NCBI GenBank assembly: GCA_030374765.1
Contig: JARGXX010000086.1
Location: 930,001-994,000 of the forward strand
Origin: Agarophyton chilense
Lineage: Eukaryota > Rhodophyta > Florideophyceae > Gracilariales > Gracilariaceae
Length of the DNA: 64,000 bases
Direction: 5' to 3'
The notes under the pieces are model-generated. The model did not search any database. It had not been told where the DNA came from and saw only the letters and a program-made list of their open reading frames with translations. The translations under genes and the position numbers were made by a program. Within the stretch, counting starts at the first letter, position 1. The number at the start of each line of letters is the position of its first letter. Positions 42,403 to 52,310 of the stretch are shown here, one piece after another.

Positions 42403-45056
42403 ATGGCTCCGAAGCGCAAATCGAGAAGCGAGAACACTAGCGGGCGCGGTACAAAATCACGGCGGCATGGAGGGGATGCGGAGGGCGGAAGGGACAAGGG
42501 GCGTAGGCTCCAGGGCGCGAGTGGAGAGAAGGGAGGCGTGCGCCTGAGAGGTAGATCAAGGCAAGATGGTGGGGAAGGAGAGGCGAGTGGGGGCAAAGGA
42601 AAGGCTGTTCGCGCAAAGGAGACGGTGACGGAGGAGAGTGCGGAGCAAATCACGTCGCGTACGGAGCAAATCACGTCGCCTACGGGAGAGATGGTGCGGA
42701 GCGGCGATGGAAAACGGGATGGCGTGCGAAGCAACCGCACGCGTGTACCTAGAAGTGGATTGCGGGGGAGGGCGAGCAGAGCTCCAGGGAGGACAAGGAG
42801 AGGGGATGCATCCGAGCGGACTCTAAGTGCTGTACTCACGTCTTCAGCTGATGTGGAGCCGGTAAATCCATGCTCTGCACCTGAAGGAGGTGAAGAGATT
42901 CCGAATGAGAGGACGAAGGGGCGTAAGGAGGGAGAGAGAATGATCGGAGAACGTGGATCCCGCCTCAGAGGCGTTGAAGAAGCAGGGGCATCGTTTACGG
43001 GTATGAGGGAAGAGGACGGTGATGATGAGATACAGAAAGGGAGAATAGAGAGTAGCCGTGGTGGGGAGGGTAGAATAGGTGGACCCAGTAGTGGTCTAAT
43101 CGCGGGCGCAAGAGTCGTTCGAGAGAGAACAGAAGGAGAGAGTGTTGGAGTTACCGCGGGGGAACAGGCGGAAAGATGGGAGGGGGCGAACTTGGATTAC
43201 GTGGAAGAAAGGAGAGAGCGTGCAAGGGAAAGAATGGGGAGTGTTCGAGTTACAGGAAGAAGAGCGATAGACGAAAGGGAAAGCAGAGAAGTGCATGTGA
43301 GTGAGGGGGGGAGAAGGGGGTTTGCTGGAGGGAGAACACGTGGTTCAGGGGAGGAAGGCGATGGAAGAGCAGCAGTTCTTTCTCATCAGGGAGAAGATGT
43401 CGAGCGTTTGCCACCGAGGAGAGGGGGGGTTTGGGAGTTTAAGGGTTTGAGGTGAACGCAAGGCGAAGGACGCCGGAAGGTATGCAAGTAAGGAGAAACA
43501 TTGTATTCACAAGGAATAATGATAACGGGGAGAATGCGAATTTAAATGTCGTGGAGAACGCCGTCCGTATAGTGGAAGATGAAGCAAATGATGATGACAT
43601 AGGTTTGTTGCCGCGGTCGATGCTAATTGAGAAGATGAATGTGTTGAAGGGACAAATGGGACGTATGAAGGAAGACAGCTACAGTGTGATGGTGAGTTTG
43701 AAAATGACCCAAACGGAGCTGGATCGGGCGAGGGAGGAAATGAAGCAGCAGAATGTGCTGATTGAGAGTTTGAGGGAGGCGTTGAAAAGTAGAATCGCTG
43801 GGGAAGGGAGGGGGGAGGGAGGCGTGACGCGGCGACGAAAGTATGACATTGGAGTGCAGGAATGCTTTTATGGATTTGCACGTCGTGTGTATGATAGGAT
43901 TCTTCATTATGCAAAACTGGAGGCATCGGAACTTTGCTTCGACACCGAGAATGTGGGTCGAAGCTGGAAGAATAGAAGTGAGGCGGTTGGGGAGAGTAGG
44001 GAGGAAAGTATGTTTGTGGTGGGAGAGAAGGAAATGGTTCCGAGATGTCCAATTGAGGTTGCATATGAGATGAGACCGTATACGCCGTCGACAGAGGGCG
44101 GGAGCCATTTGTTGTTGAAGCACGTGGTAGAGACTGAGTTAATGGGAGAGAAATGGGAGTCGATAAGGGAAGCGGGGAGGAGAGAGGAGTGCGTGGAAAA
44201 TGTAAGTGCGGATAGATGCTTGAGACAGAGGATGAAGCAGACATTGAGCGATGTGGTTGGGGTGCGGAAGCGAGCAGCGCGTGATAAGCTGTTTTCCATG
44301 CTTGGATATGATTTGATCGCGAAACGAGCTAAGGTGACTGAAGGGACGGAGCTTTGGGCGGAGTTGAAGAAGCAGATTGAGGAGGCGCAGGAGAAGTTGA
44401 TGGGGTCGGGGGAGGATGGGAGAGGTAAGCTGTGTGCGTGGAGAACGAGTGCGATTGAAGATATTACTTATTCTGGATCGAAGGTGTCTGAGAACTTGGA
44501 GGACTTTGGTGAGGCAGATATGTATTTTCGAAATCAGGTGTCGTTGAAAGTGTTGGAGGAGTTTATGGGCTACGCGGTAGAGAGTCACAGAAATGGAGAA
44601 AGGCAGTATGTGGATGGGACGGTGATGCATCTTGCGCGACTTGATGCATGGATTGGATGTGTGGTGACCACGATGGATAGAGACGTTGGGCGGGGAGGCC
44701 AAAGGCAACTTTTGTTCTCGACGCTGTTTGGGAGGTTTCTGCCACTGGCTGTTGAGGACATATTGAGGGTTGCCTGGAACATGGTGAAGGATGAGTATGC
44801 TGAGGAGTTTGAGAATGATGGATTCTGTGGAGGGAATCGTAGAGATGTGAGTGGGAATAAGGAGAGAATCGCGACGGTTGGGCTATGGATACCGTCGAGA
44901 GAGAAAATCTATCTGGCGATAAGGGAGGAGTTTTTCATGGAGAATCTCACGAGAAGACTTGGAGCGGTGTTAGATTGCTATATAGCGTCATGTGGACCAG
45001 AAGAACCACGGTTCAAGCGCTTAGCGTTGGGGAGTAGGCAAGGAGTGGGAGAGTGA
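42403..45056 (+). CDS. P-family partner protein, two exons inferred (about 832 aa)
   Basis: The start is MAPKRKSRSEN in an ACCATGG context. A first frame runs to 43,455 and a second, overlapping, frame runs from 43,443 to 45,056. They join in phase if an intron lies at 43,297-43,451 (GTGAGT...TTTGAG): 298 codons precede it and 534 follow. The N-terminal half is Arg/Gly/Glu-rich and disordered. A coiled-coil-like segment follows (QTELDRAREEMKQQNVLIESL), then a conserved folded half with TLSDVVGVRKRAARDKLFSM and IYLAIREEFFMENLT. The conserved half is found again in P1 in the same place, convergent with the transposase (87 bp between stops here). The role is probably in transposition or DNA binding. 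No known domain. The acceptor lacks a pyrimidine tract, so the exact splice is uncertain. Confidence 0.6.
43297..43451 (+). other. Predicted intron in the partner gene
   Basis: The donor GTGAGT and the acceptor AG at 43,450-43,451 connect the two overlapping frames exactly in phase 0. Without splicing, the two halves would be separate overlapping proteins with only a GTG or a later ATG to start the second. Confidence 0.45.
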
Positions 45057-45143
45057 TAAGGTACGGGGGGATAAGGGGGTAAGGAGGTGGAGCAAGATGG
45101 GGGTCGGCTATGGAAGAAAAGCAGCGGTGACTATTTTATTGGA

Positions 45144-48100
45144 TCATGTGCCTTGGGAGGTATTATTATGGGTGCCACCCAGTGGTGGTGTTGTGCCACC
45201 AGTGGTGGTGTTGGAGAAGTAGGGCTTGGCAGTTGGGTCTCGGTAGAATCTGTTGAGGTAAAATCGATGGAAGCGCCAGTGCAATCGAGGGGTGAAGGGG
45301 GGTGCGGGGTAGTTTTGGCGAAGTACATGAACGGGGCCGAGAATGGAAGAGGATGGTACGAGGCCGAACCAGGGGGAGACGTTGTCGGAGTTGGAAGTGT
45401 TTGAGATAGGAAGGGGGTGGGCGGTGTGGTTTTGTTCGTCGTCTGTTGCCCATCGGAGGCAGATGCAATTGAGAGAGACATCGACTTGATCCTGGGGTGG
45501 AACGAGTTCGAGGAACTGAACGAAGGCGAACTCGTTATGAGTGGAAGGGGAAGAAGGGGTGGTGAAGCGAAGAAGAGAGTGGAGCTTGCAGACCCAGGCG
45601 GTGGGAGTGGGGTTGGAAAAGCTGGAACCGGCAACGAGGATGTGGGAGAACTTTGGGGTTTTAGAGGGACCGAAGGAGGGAGCAGCGAAGATACGTTGAA
45701 TGAGTGGGAGAGGGGGATCTTTGACGGCGAGCTCGTTTCGATCGGCGATGTAGTCGTCTAGGGTTGGGGTGAAGCCGCCGACGACGTATGCGGAATTGAC
45801 GAATGTGAGACGGGTTTGGCGGAGAGTGGGGGAGTTCTGGTTGAGAGCTAGTGTTTCGAGTGTGAGTGTGACGAAGGAGGGGAGTGCGAGGGTTCCAATC
45901 TGTGAGATGATGGCGATAGTGTCTGGGGAGAAGAGGTCCTGAAGGGAAGAGATTGTTGAGTGGGGGGTTGCTCGAAGGAATTTGTGAGCGGTGATGAGAT
46001 CGGAAAAGGAGGTGTGCTTGCCATTACGGACGAAACCTGGTTTGCGGGCTTGGAAGGGAGGAGGAGGGGCATGGGAGGATGAGGTGACGGAAGGATCAGC
46101 GGAGAGAGAAATCCAATTGCTGACGGCATCGGAGCGTTCGATGGCACGAATGGTTTCGTTGTGCGCGGTGGGTCTGCGCTTGGGGGTTCGGGAGTAATGT
46201 GCTTTGAAGAGGGTATGGGCTTGTTTGAAGATGCCTGCATCGTTGAAGTGGAGACCCCCAAAGCGTCGAATGTCGTCTACGATGTAATCGAGGAGGTGGA
46301 ATTTGAGGGTGCCCAGGTTGGAGGTATGGTATGGACCGAGAACATCGACAGCTCTGTGCTTGAAGGAATGGATTTGGGAGGCGAGTTTGGCAAGACGAGA
46401 AGTGGTCCATTCGGGGACGGAGTTGTAGCACATGGAGGTGAGGAGGAGGTCTGTGTACTTGGAGAAGACAGTTGTGATGGGAGCGGAATTGGCTTCGTCA
46501 CAGCAGCGGTCGAAAAAGGCGCCGATGAAGGGGAAGACCATGTCGAGGGCGCGGTAGTCTTTTGCTTCTAGCATGCCGCGGACGCCGTCAGTTGTGAAGA
46601 AGCCGTTGAGGGACCGCCCGCTTTCGGAAGTAGAGAAGTCGATGTGGAGGCCGGTAGCTGGGGAATGATTTCCGATGGCGGTGAGGATGAAGTGGGACTG
46701 CTTGAGGATGAAGGTGCGGACGGAGTGGAAGGAACGGCGGGAGTTTGTGGAGCTGATGGTGGTGAAGAGGTGTTCTGATCTGAGACGTTCGATGGCGGCG
46801 AGCTTGATGAGTTTGGAAACGCCGAGGTGGAAGTTGTGGAGTGGTTCGAAGGGGAAGATGTTGTATGGGGTGAGGAGGGGGGTGATGTTGAAAAGGGGGT
46901 AAGACTCGAAGAGGGAGGGGTATTTTGCGAGGGAGAGGGAGTGGAGTGCTTGGAGAGCTTGTTCCTTGAAGTTGCGCGAGACTCTTGGCTTGCGGGCGAG
47001 GAGAGCTACTTCGGAGTCCTTGAGGAGAGAGAAGTGTTTGTTGCGGGCTTCAAGGGTGAGGGGAAGAGATCGAGGGGGATGGGCGTGAGAGTGTTGGTGG
47101 AGTTGTGAGCGAGGGACAGAGCATCTGTGGCAGGGGTGCTGGGGGCGGGTGCCGTGGGAGATGGCGAGAATATCCTTTGCCTCGGGAATGTCTGCGCAGT
47201 AGCTGGCGATGATGGGGTGGCATTGACGAAGAACGCCGTCTGCTTCGCGGAAGGGGAAACCGGGGAGGGCGGAAGAGAAGAGAGGTTGAAGGAGGGAGGA
47301 GATGGTCTGCTGTATGAGTTCCATTTTTGTTTGGCGGGGGATGGAGGAGGAATGAGTGATGATATCTGCATCTGGAGAAGGAGTGATTGGGATGAAGGAG
47401 GTGGGAAGATAGCCGAGGAGTGTGAGATTGTCGGAGATGCATTTGGGGTGAAAGGAGTCGGAGAAGTTGAGAAGGGTGATGTGGAGGGGGTACGAGGTGA
47501 TGGAAGAAGATTTGAAAGAGGTAGAGGACTTGTCGGAGTAGATTTGGACGAGGCCGATGAAGAAGTCGATACCGATGGAGTGAGGGAGATGCCAGACGAT
47601 GTTATCTTTTGTGGACTGCATGATGGCGGTCTTGAGTGCGGGGACGACTTTTGAGCCAAGGGTGGCTGCCATGGGGTGTGCGAAGGCGGGGGAGCCGGAG
47701 GCGGATGTTTGGGAGATGGGGTGAAAAAAGATGTTCTTGAAGTGTGCGAGGGCGAGCTGTTGTTTGAGGACATGGATTGCGTTTTTCTGGAAGAGGGTTG
47801 CGGAGAAGCGTTTGTGGGGATCGAAGATGGTGGAGGGGGCGAAACCAATGGACCTGATTCTCTGGTGGAAGAGGTCTGCCTGGAGCTCAAAGCATTGCTT
47901 TGCGGAGGAGACTGAGTTCCGGAATGTTGATTCGGAGAAGTGGGGATCATTAAGGAGAGTGATGAGTTCGTCAGCCTTTCGTTGTCCAAGCTTGGAGGCG
48001 ATGGAGGAGATGTAGAGGACCATTTTCTCCAGGTGGGGGTTGTCGAGGGGGGGAGTGGAAGGAGGGAGGGGGGAGAGAGCGAGAGAGGAGGGGGAACCGA

Positions 48101-48407
48101 GAGGGGCAGTGGCGACGTAGATGGCGTCCTGGGTGTGGAGGGAGAGAGAGAGCTGGTCTTCGAGACAGGAGTCATGGTGTGCGAGAGGGACGTTATCGGA
48201 AGGGCGATGTGAGGGAGGAGGATGAGGGGGGAGTTGTGAGGTGGACTTGTGGCGTTTTGTGCGGGGGGGGAAGTTGGGTTCATTTCCGCCAGGGGAGAGG
48301 AAGCGCTTGTTGACGGAGAGGCGATGAGGGCACCTTCTCTGGTGCCGCTGGAGGGCGGGGATTTCTCGGGCGAAGAAGGAGCAACCGTTGAAGCAGCAAA
48401 AAGGCAT
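45144..48407 (-). CDS. P-family transposase, intact, 1,087 aa (Plavaka/KDZ/CACTA-like)
   Basis: The start at 48,407 (MPFCCFNGCSFFARE) places a C2H2 finger at the very N-terminus (C-x4-C-x12-H-x5-H). An upstream in-frame methionine at 48,530 would add 41 residues before the finger and is less likely. Family-type blocks are LAISHGTRPQHPCHRCSVPR, FPFEPLHNFHLGVSKLIKL and LGTLKFHLLDYIVDDIRRFG. Together they resemble the large Plavaka/CACTA and KDZ DDE transposases of fungi and other eukaryotes. I do not assign the catalytic triad. The protein would cut the 18-bp termini and move the element. Convergent with the partner gene. The sense strand is C-rich although the opposite-strand partner gene is G-rich, so the bias follows the DNA strand, not the gene. 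Confidence 0.8.
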   Translation of the reverse strand: MPFCCFNGCSFFAREIPALQRHQRRCPHRLSVNKRFLSPGGNEPNFPPRTKRHKSTSQLPPHPPPSHRPSDNVPLAHHDSCLEDQLSLSLHTQDAIYVATAPLGSPSSLALSPLPPSTPPLDNPHLEKMVLYISSIASKLGQRKADELITLLNDPHFSESTFRNSVSSAKQCFELQADLFHQRIRSIGFAPSTIFDPHKRFSATLFQKNAIHVLKQQLALAHFKNIFFHPISQTSASGSPAFAHPMAATLGSKVVPALKTAIMQSTKDNIVWHLPHSIGIDFFIGLVQIYSDKSSTSFKSSSITSYPLHITLLNFSDSFHPKCISDNLTLLGYLPTSFIPITPSPDADIITHSSSIPRQTKMELIQQTISSLLQPLFSSALPGFPFREADGVLRQCHPIIASYCADIPEAKDILAISHGTRPQHPCHRCSVPRSQLHQHSHAHPPRSLPLTLEARNKHFSLLKDSEVALLARKPRVSRNFKEQALQALHSLSLAKYPSLFESYPLFNITPLLTPYNIFPFEPLHNFHLGVSKLIKLAAIERLRSEHLFTTISSTNSRRSFHSVRTFILKQSHFILTAIGNHSPATGLHIDFSTSESGRSLNGFFTTDGVRGMLEAKDYRALDMVFPFIGAFFDRCCDEANSAPITTVFSKYTDLLLTSMCYNSVPEWTTSRLAKLASQIHSFKHRAVDVLGPYHTSNLGTLKFHLLDYIVDDIRRFGGLHFNDAGIFKQAHTLFKAHYSRTPKRRPTAHNETIRAIERSDAVSNWISLSADPSVTSSSHAPPPPFQARKPGFVRNGKHTSFSDLITAHKFLRATPHSTISSLQDLFSPDTIAIISQIGTLALPSFVTLTLETLALNQNSPTLRQTRLTFVNSAYVVGGFTPTLDDYIADRNELAVKDPPLPLIQRIFAAPSFGPSKTPKFSHILVAGSSFSNPTPTAWVCKLHSLLRFTTPSSPSTHNEFAFVQFLELVPPQDQVDVSLNCICLRWATDDEQNHTAHPLPISNTSNSDNVSPWFGLVPSSSILGPVHVLRQNYPAPPFTPRLHWRFHRFYLNRFYRDPTAKPYFSNTTTGGTTPPLGGTHNNTSQGT

Positions 48408-48900
48408 GGTGCGTGGAGGAGAGGTGGTGGGAAAGAAGTTGGTAGGGGAGCGTAGACGGAGAGAGAGTATGGCGCACGCAGGGCACGTGACAGGGGAGGG
48501 CGGTGGAGAATAATATAGAATGCAAGGCACGTGAGGTCTGCCAGGTCGGGCTGCGATTCTATTGCGATTGATATGGATGGTACTAAATGTTCAATTTATA
48601 TTTTGAGGTCCATTTTGGGACCGGTTGTTTGTACTAATCTGTCAATCTAGAGCGCACAAAGATTGAATCTGCTCCTGCACCACTTCTCTACTTTTACCTT
48701 TAAAGTGCGGCGACAGAAAGATTCACGCTAGTTTTACCTCCATCAAAACTAGAAAAACTGCAGATATGTGCTAGTTTTCCTTCCCATACAAACTAGCACT
48801 AATGAACGAATGAAAATATTTTCGGAAATTAACACCTCCAAATTTGGATAAAATCTCGGGTTTTTCGGTCATTTCAATTCGTGCTTTTTTGACCACTGAA
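48408..48900. other. P2 right leader and subterminal repeats
   Basis: No protein is seen. It contains the paired words CTAGTTTTACC...CAAAACTAG (48,731-48,755) and GCTAGTTTTCC...CAAACTAGC (48,773-48,803). CTAG words of this kind recur inside the other P termini. Confidence 0.5.
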
Positions 48901-48918
48901 CTAGCATTCCGAGAACAC
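48901..48918 (-). repeat. P2 right terminal inverted repeat
   Basis: Perfect 18-bp inverted match to the left end. Inside it, 48,731-48,805 holds two folded CTAGTTTT...AAAACTAG pairs that may be transposase binding sites. Confidence 0.85.
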
Positions 48919-49400
48919 TGACGTACTAGAGCAGGTCCTAAGGTTCGAATCCTTGACGGCGGCATTCCCAGAGTACTTGGTGCAATGGGCTCGCGTTTAC
49001 TGCGTAGTCCTACAAGTCGGAGCTACGGAAACGATGGATTTTAGACCATTGGTGGAACTAATCAACCAAAAAGAGATATTTAGTATCCTAACGGTGCCTA
49101 CCCTACTCTAAGAGAGAAACGTCACTCGAGCCAAGTAAATAGCAATGGCGAGGCGCTGGGATCTCCCTGGAACTGTAATGCTAATCTATTAAACTAATTA
49201 AAATAAAAAAATTATCTAAATGAGTCCAGGTGAGGTCGGCCAATCCACGTAGCGTCTGTAAGATACATCATGCCCCGGCAGCTTACAGGACTCAACCGTT
49301 ATATATACTCGTTCACATATGTCCCTCCATGGGATTCGACCTTCAGGGCGAAGTCCAGATTGCCTCAGGATTGACCAAGAGGACCTGAGCGCCTAGTCGC
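48919..49400. other. Flank right of P2, no gene recognised
   Basis: Neutral base composition. A box-B-like GGTTCGAATCC lies at 48,943, but no tRNA fold is found around it. AT-rich stretches lie near 49,190 and a TATATATA-like run near 49,302. Confidence 0.3.
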
Positions 49401-50241
49401 TCCCAGTACGATTGGGCGCGGCGGGACGTCGCGCAATCATCACCTGCGGCGGTATGAGGCAACGTGAGCTGACCATTTGCGCCAGGGTGGCAATTAATTT
49501 GCCTAAGGACCGAAACTCACGCGCGCCGTGGACACTGGCTATAGGTACATCGCCAGCGTATTCCTCCTGGCGCGGTAGCGCGAGGTTCGCTTGGCTTATT
49601 CTCCTCTGACGATTATTGAGGCCATTCTTAGTCTCTTCTCTTCTTTCGGCGACCCTCCGCGCTTTGTTCAGCTCCTCTGGGCGCTGCTCCTCAGGCTGAA
49701 CTCTCATATGAGCCGCCCGTCGCCCAAGTGGACATCTTTCCTGGCGTGGTTACTGTCGAAGCCGAAAGTCGTATAGGTGATGCGCTGGCTCAAAAGTCCA
49801 CTGGAGGCGTCGGCATCGCTCCGTCCTCTCCTTTGCCGCACCTTCCCGGTTCGGTCACGGCTACGGCTTCTTATCTCCGTCATGTCTGCCGTACCGTTGG
49901 TATTACGGCCTCGGTGGAAATTAGGACAGTTCTTTGAAAAGTCTGCTCCTGGGCACGTCGCTCGGCGCGTTACGCCGCGGTTGTCCAACAGGATCAGGAT
50001 CTGGTGACCGCCATGGTCAATATACTGCAACAGAATTCCAAAGTGATGTCCAAGAGGGTTACTGCCGATAGGCTTCCGATGGTGACAATAGTTACTCATG
50101 TGAATCTCCGCCGAAGAAGCGTGCTCAGTTGGCTGGGGCCGGTTCTAGTGGTACAGTAGGCTCATCGGGTGACCCTAATCCCGGTTTCGCTCCTGCAGGT
50201 TCCAATGAGGACGAGAGAGTTACTCCTGCGACGCCTCAGTG
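49401..50241 (+). pseudogene. Possible gag-like remnant on the plus strand
   Basis: Broken frames include DQDLVTAMVNILQQNSKVM (near 50,000), a coiled-coil-like piece, and end with NEDERVTPATPQ and TGA at 50,241. GyB1 has NEDDGVTPAPPL and TGA at the equivalent place (ending 11,307), so this short end is a repeated, coding-like unit convergent with the gypsy pol. I cannot say whether it is gag of another element or part of GyB. Confidence 0.3.
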
Positions 50242-50569
50242 AGTCTTGTTGGTGTTCGGAGCGCTTTCGTGAGCCTTAACGTCATGGCGAGGGCTGTTAG
50301 GCCTTTGTAAGTTAGTCAAATAAAGAAATGCTTGTGCTTTTTCAACGTCGTTTCTGCATCTCAAACGTGCGTGCCCCGGAACGTCGTTAAACCTTGAGAG
50401 CGTCTCAGATCGTCCTCAGGTGTCGCCTGAGGACAGGCTTTTCCCCCTGATGCAGGCGCTCCGGCGAACCGTGATGTTCTGGCGAACCGTCGTGTCGAAA
50501 AGCGTTTGGGGATACGTTTTGGTATTTTTCGGGCCAATGGTTTCCCCCTCCCGAAGCCTGCGCTCCGTG

Positions 50570-51275
50570 CTGCCGATTCTGCGCCAGTAGCGGGCGATAT
50601 AATTAGCCGGAATGGTTTGAGGCTCTTGACAAGTGTCTTTCTCAGGTGTCTAGCCGAAGCAACGGACGCGATAGCGTATAGTTCCATGTTCTCGCTGACC
50701 GGCGGAGATGATGCACTCAATCACATATTCCGGGTGGTGTTAATTCACCGAAAGAAGAGTTTGGTCCAGATGGGAGAATCCATCGGAATCGGTTGGAAGA
50801 GATTGGTCATCGTCATGGGCATCGACCATCGGGTCCATGGGGCTAGTCGGGTTCGTGGAAACTGCCTTAGGGAGTGTGGGGACTTAAGCGTCGACCTGAG
50901 GTCGTCGTGTTTTCGTTGAGCCAGGGGACTGGGAGTTCGGTGATTCGGGAAAGCTGGGAGCTCGTGTCACCCGATCAATCGATAAGGTGTCCTCTAGGCC
51001 GTCAATTAGTAACGTAATGGTGTATTGATTGGCTTTAAGGACTTTGTATGTTCCGGTAGAGCAGGGTAAGAGCTTCCGCGTAGTGTCCTCGAGTTCCTCA
51101 CTGTCCTTCGGTGGCCGGTTCAGGTAAACAAGTTCATCTTTCCCAAAGGTCCGTGTGTTCCAAACGGCTTCGTCGAAATTGACCTTATAGCGCCGTTGGG
51201 CTCTGGTTAGTAAAGCTCTGGAGGACTGGAGAATGCGGTCGGTGCGTCGGTGCGAGTAGCGCTTAGAGCATAGGT
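50570..51275 (-). pseudogene. GyB2 integrase C-terminus and chromodomain
   Basis: AQRRYKVNFDEAVWNT and TGTYKVLKANQYTITLLIDG match GyB1. A weaker chromodomain follows (50,730-50,580), with the same in-frame TAG as GyB1 near 50,650. The Trp of the DTW helix is changed to Cys, so this domain is further decayed. Confidence 0.65.
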
Positions 51276-52310
51276 CGCCCCCTCCCCACAAATGCAGAAA
51301 TGCATGATGTGGTGTCTGTCCAAACTCTTTGACCCGCACGAATGGAGAGGGAAGAGCACACAATAATCATTGAGCGGCATAGAGTGAGGTGGACACATTA
51401 GATTATGGCTAAGTTACTGCGAAACGCTGTGTGACAAAAGCTTCGTTCTTCCATACTACAGTAAGCAACCCCGACGATGACACGCCGCAGGGATAGTTTT
51501 ATACGAATCATTCCAAGTTCAGAGGTTGCGCTAATTGTGTTCAGGAGTTTTGTCGCGGACTCTGTGACGTGTTTCGCTTAGAATGTGAAACACGCTAAAT
51601 CTTGTGTTCAGTGACCCAGATGTTCCGTGTCTAGAAACCACGCTCGGAATCCAAACATTCACGAATTCAAAAGATGGGCGCGAGGTTGAGTGCCCCTCGA
51701 AGGAGCAGTAGTAAAGTAAACGTTCGTGGAAACCTGCTGGTTCGCAGTCACCTGGGAAGAGGTTGTGCCGGAGATTGAAATAATAGCAGTTTTTGCTTTG
51801 CCATCTTGAGGAGAGTTGTGAGGCGAGACTATGGAGGTGTAGGATGGGAATGGTGTTTGGGAGAACAGTGGTGGCGGGAGGGGTTGAGGTGTGACGTGCG
51901 TGGGTGGGTGGTGCAGGTTGAGGATCCGGAGGGTAGGGGGGACTGTTTTTGGAGCTGGGAGTAGGAGGGCTGATGCGGAGGAGGAGAAGGAAAAGGAGGG
52001 TTTGTAGCGGGGATTGCGTGGAGTGGAGAGGAGGATGAGGGGTGCAAGGGGAGGGTGGACGACACCAGATCGTACTGTGGATGGTAATTCTGGGAGATGT
52101 CATTGTGATATGGGTTGTTTTTAGGGTGTTTGAGCCAGACTTTTGTCATCCACATCTAGCGTTTAGCATCCAAACATAGGTGGTAAACTAGCAGGGGCTT
52201 TTTCATTCGTTTCCCAATCATAATGTGCAGGTTTTTGATAAAAAAGCCAAAGCCAAAACTAGCTGGCACTCTAAAAAATTAAAAGAAATTGCCTCTGCAT
52301 CCGCGATCCG
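51276..52310. other. Foreign 1-kb segment replacing the GyB2 integrase core
   Basis: Similarity to GyB1 stops at about 51,275 and RNase H sequence resumes at 52,311. The segment has no convincing protein. Its right side (52,190-52,275) carries AAACTAGC and AAAACTAGCTGG words and a GATAAAAAAGCC motif like the left subterminal region of P2 (30,235-30,265). It may be a short non-autonomous relative of P, but no matching ends were found. Confidence 0.4.

Larger units (their letters stand above)
30203..48918. mobile_element. P2: 18.7-kb transposon with intact cargo
   Basis: Ends are GTGTTCTCGGAATGCTAG (30,203-30,220) and its exact reverse complement CTAGCATTCCGAGAACAC (48,901-48,918). The same terminal word occurs at P1 (13,308) and, mutated, at P3 (57,170). 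Inside lie an intact transposase and partner gene convergent at the right, two large divergent chromatin-type genes around a palindrome array, and a rightward cluster of small genes on the left. The + strand is G-poor left of the array and G-rich right of it, as far as the termini. No clear target-site duplication is visible: the flanks read ...TACGTCT and TGACGTA..., so any duplication is at most a few bases or has decayed. Confidence 0.8.

Noticed and set aside
45417-48212. Many Gly/Glu/Val-rich plus-strand frames
   Set aside because: They are shadows of the minus-strand transposase produced by the strong G-rich bias of this strand.
48930-48975. tRNA-like GGTTCGAATCC box B beside the right end of P2, suggesting insertion into a tRNA gene
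   Set aside because: The 5' acceptor and D-arm partners could not be found in the left flank (30,150-30,202), even when the two flanks are joined; the box alone is not enough.
49704-50099. 131-codon minus-strand frame opposite the gag-like remnant
   Set aside because: Arg/His/Gly-rich with no recognisable block; likely a shadow.
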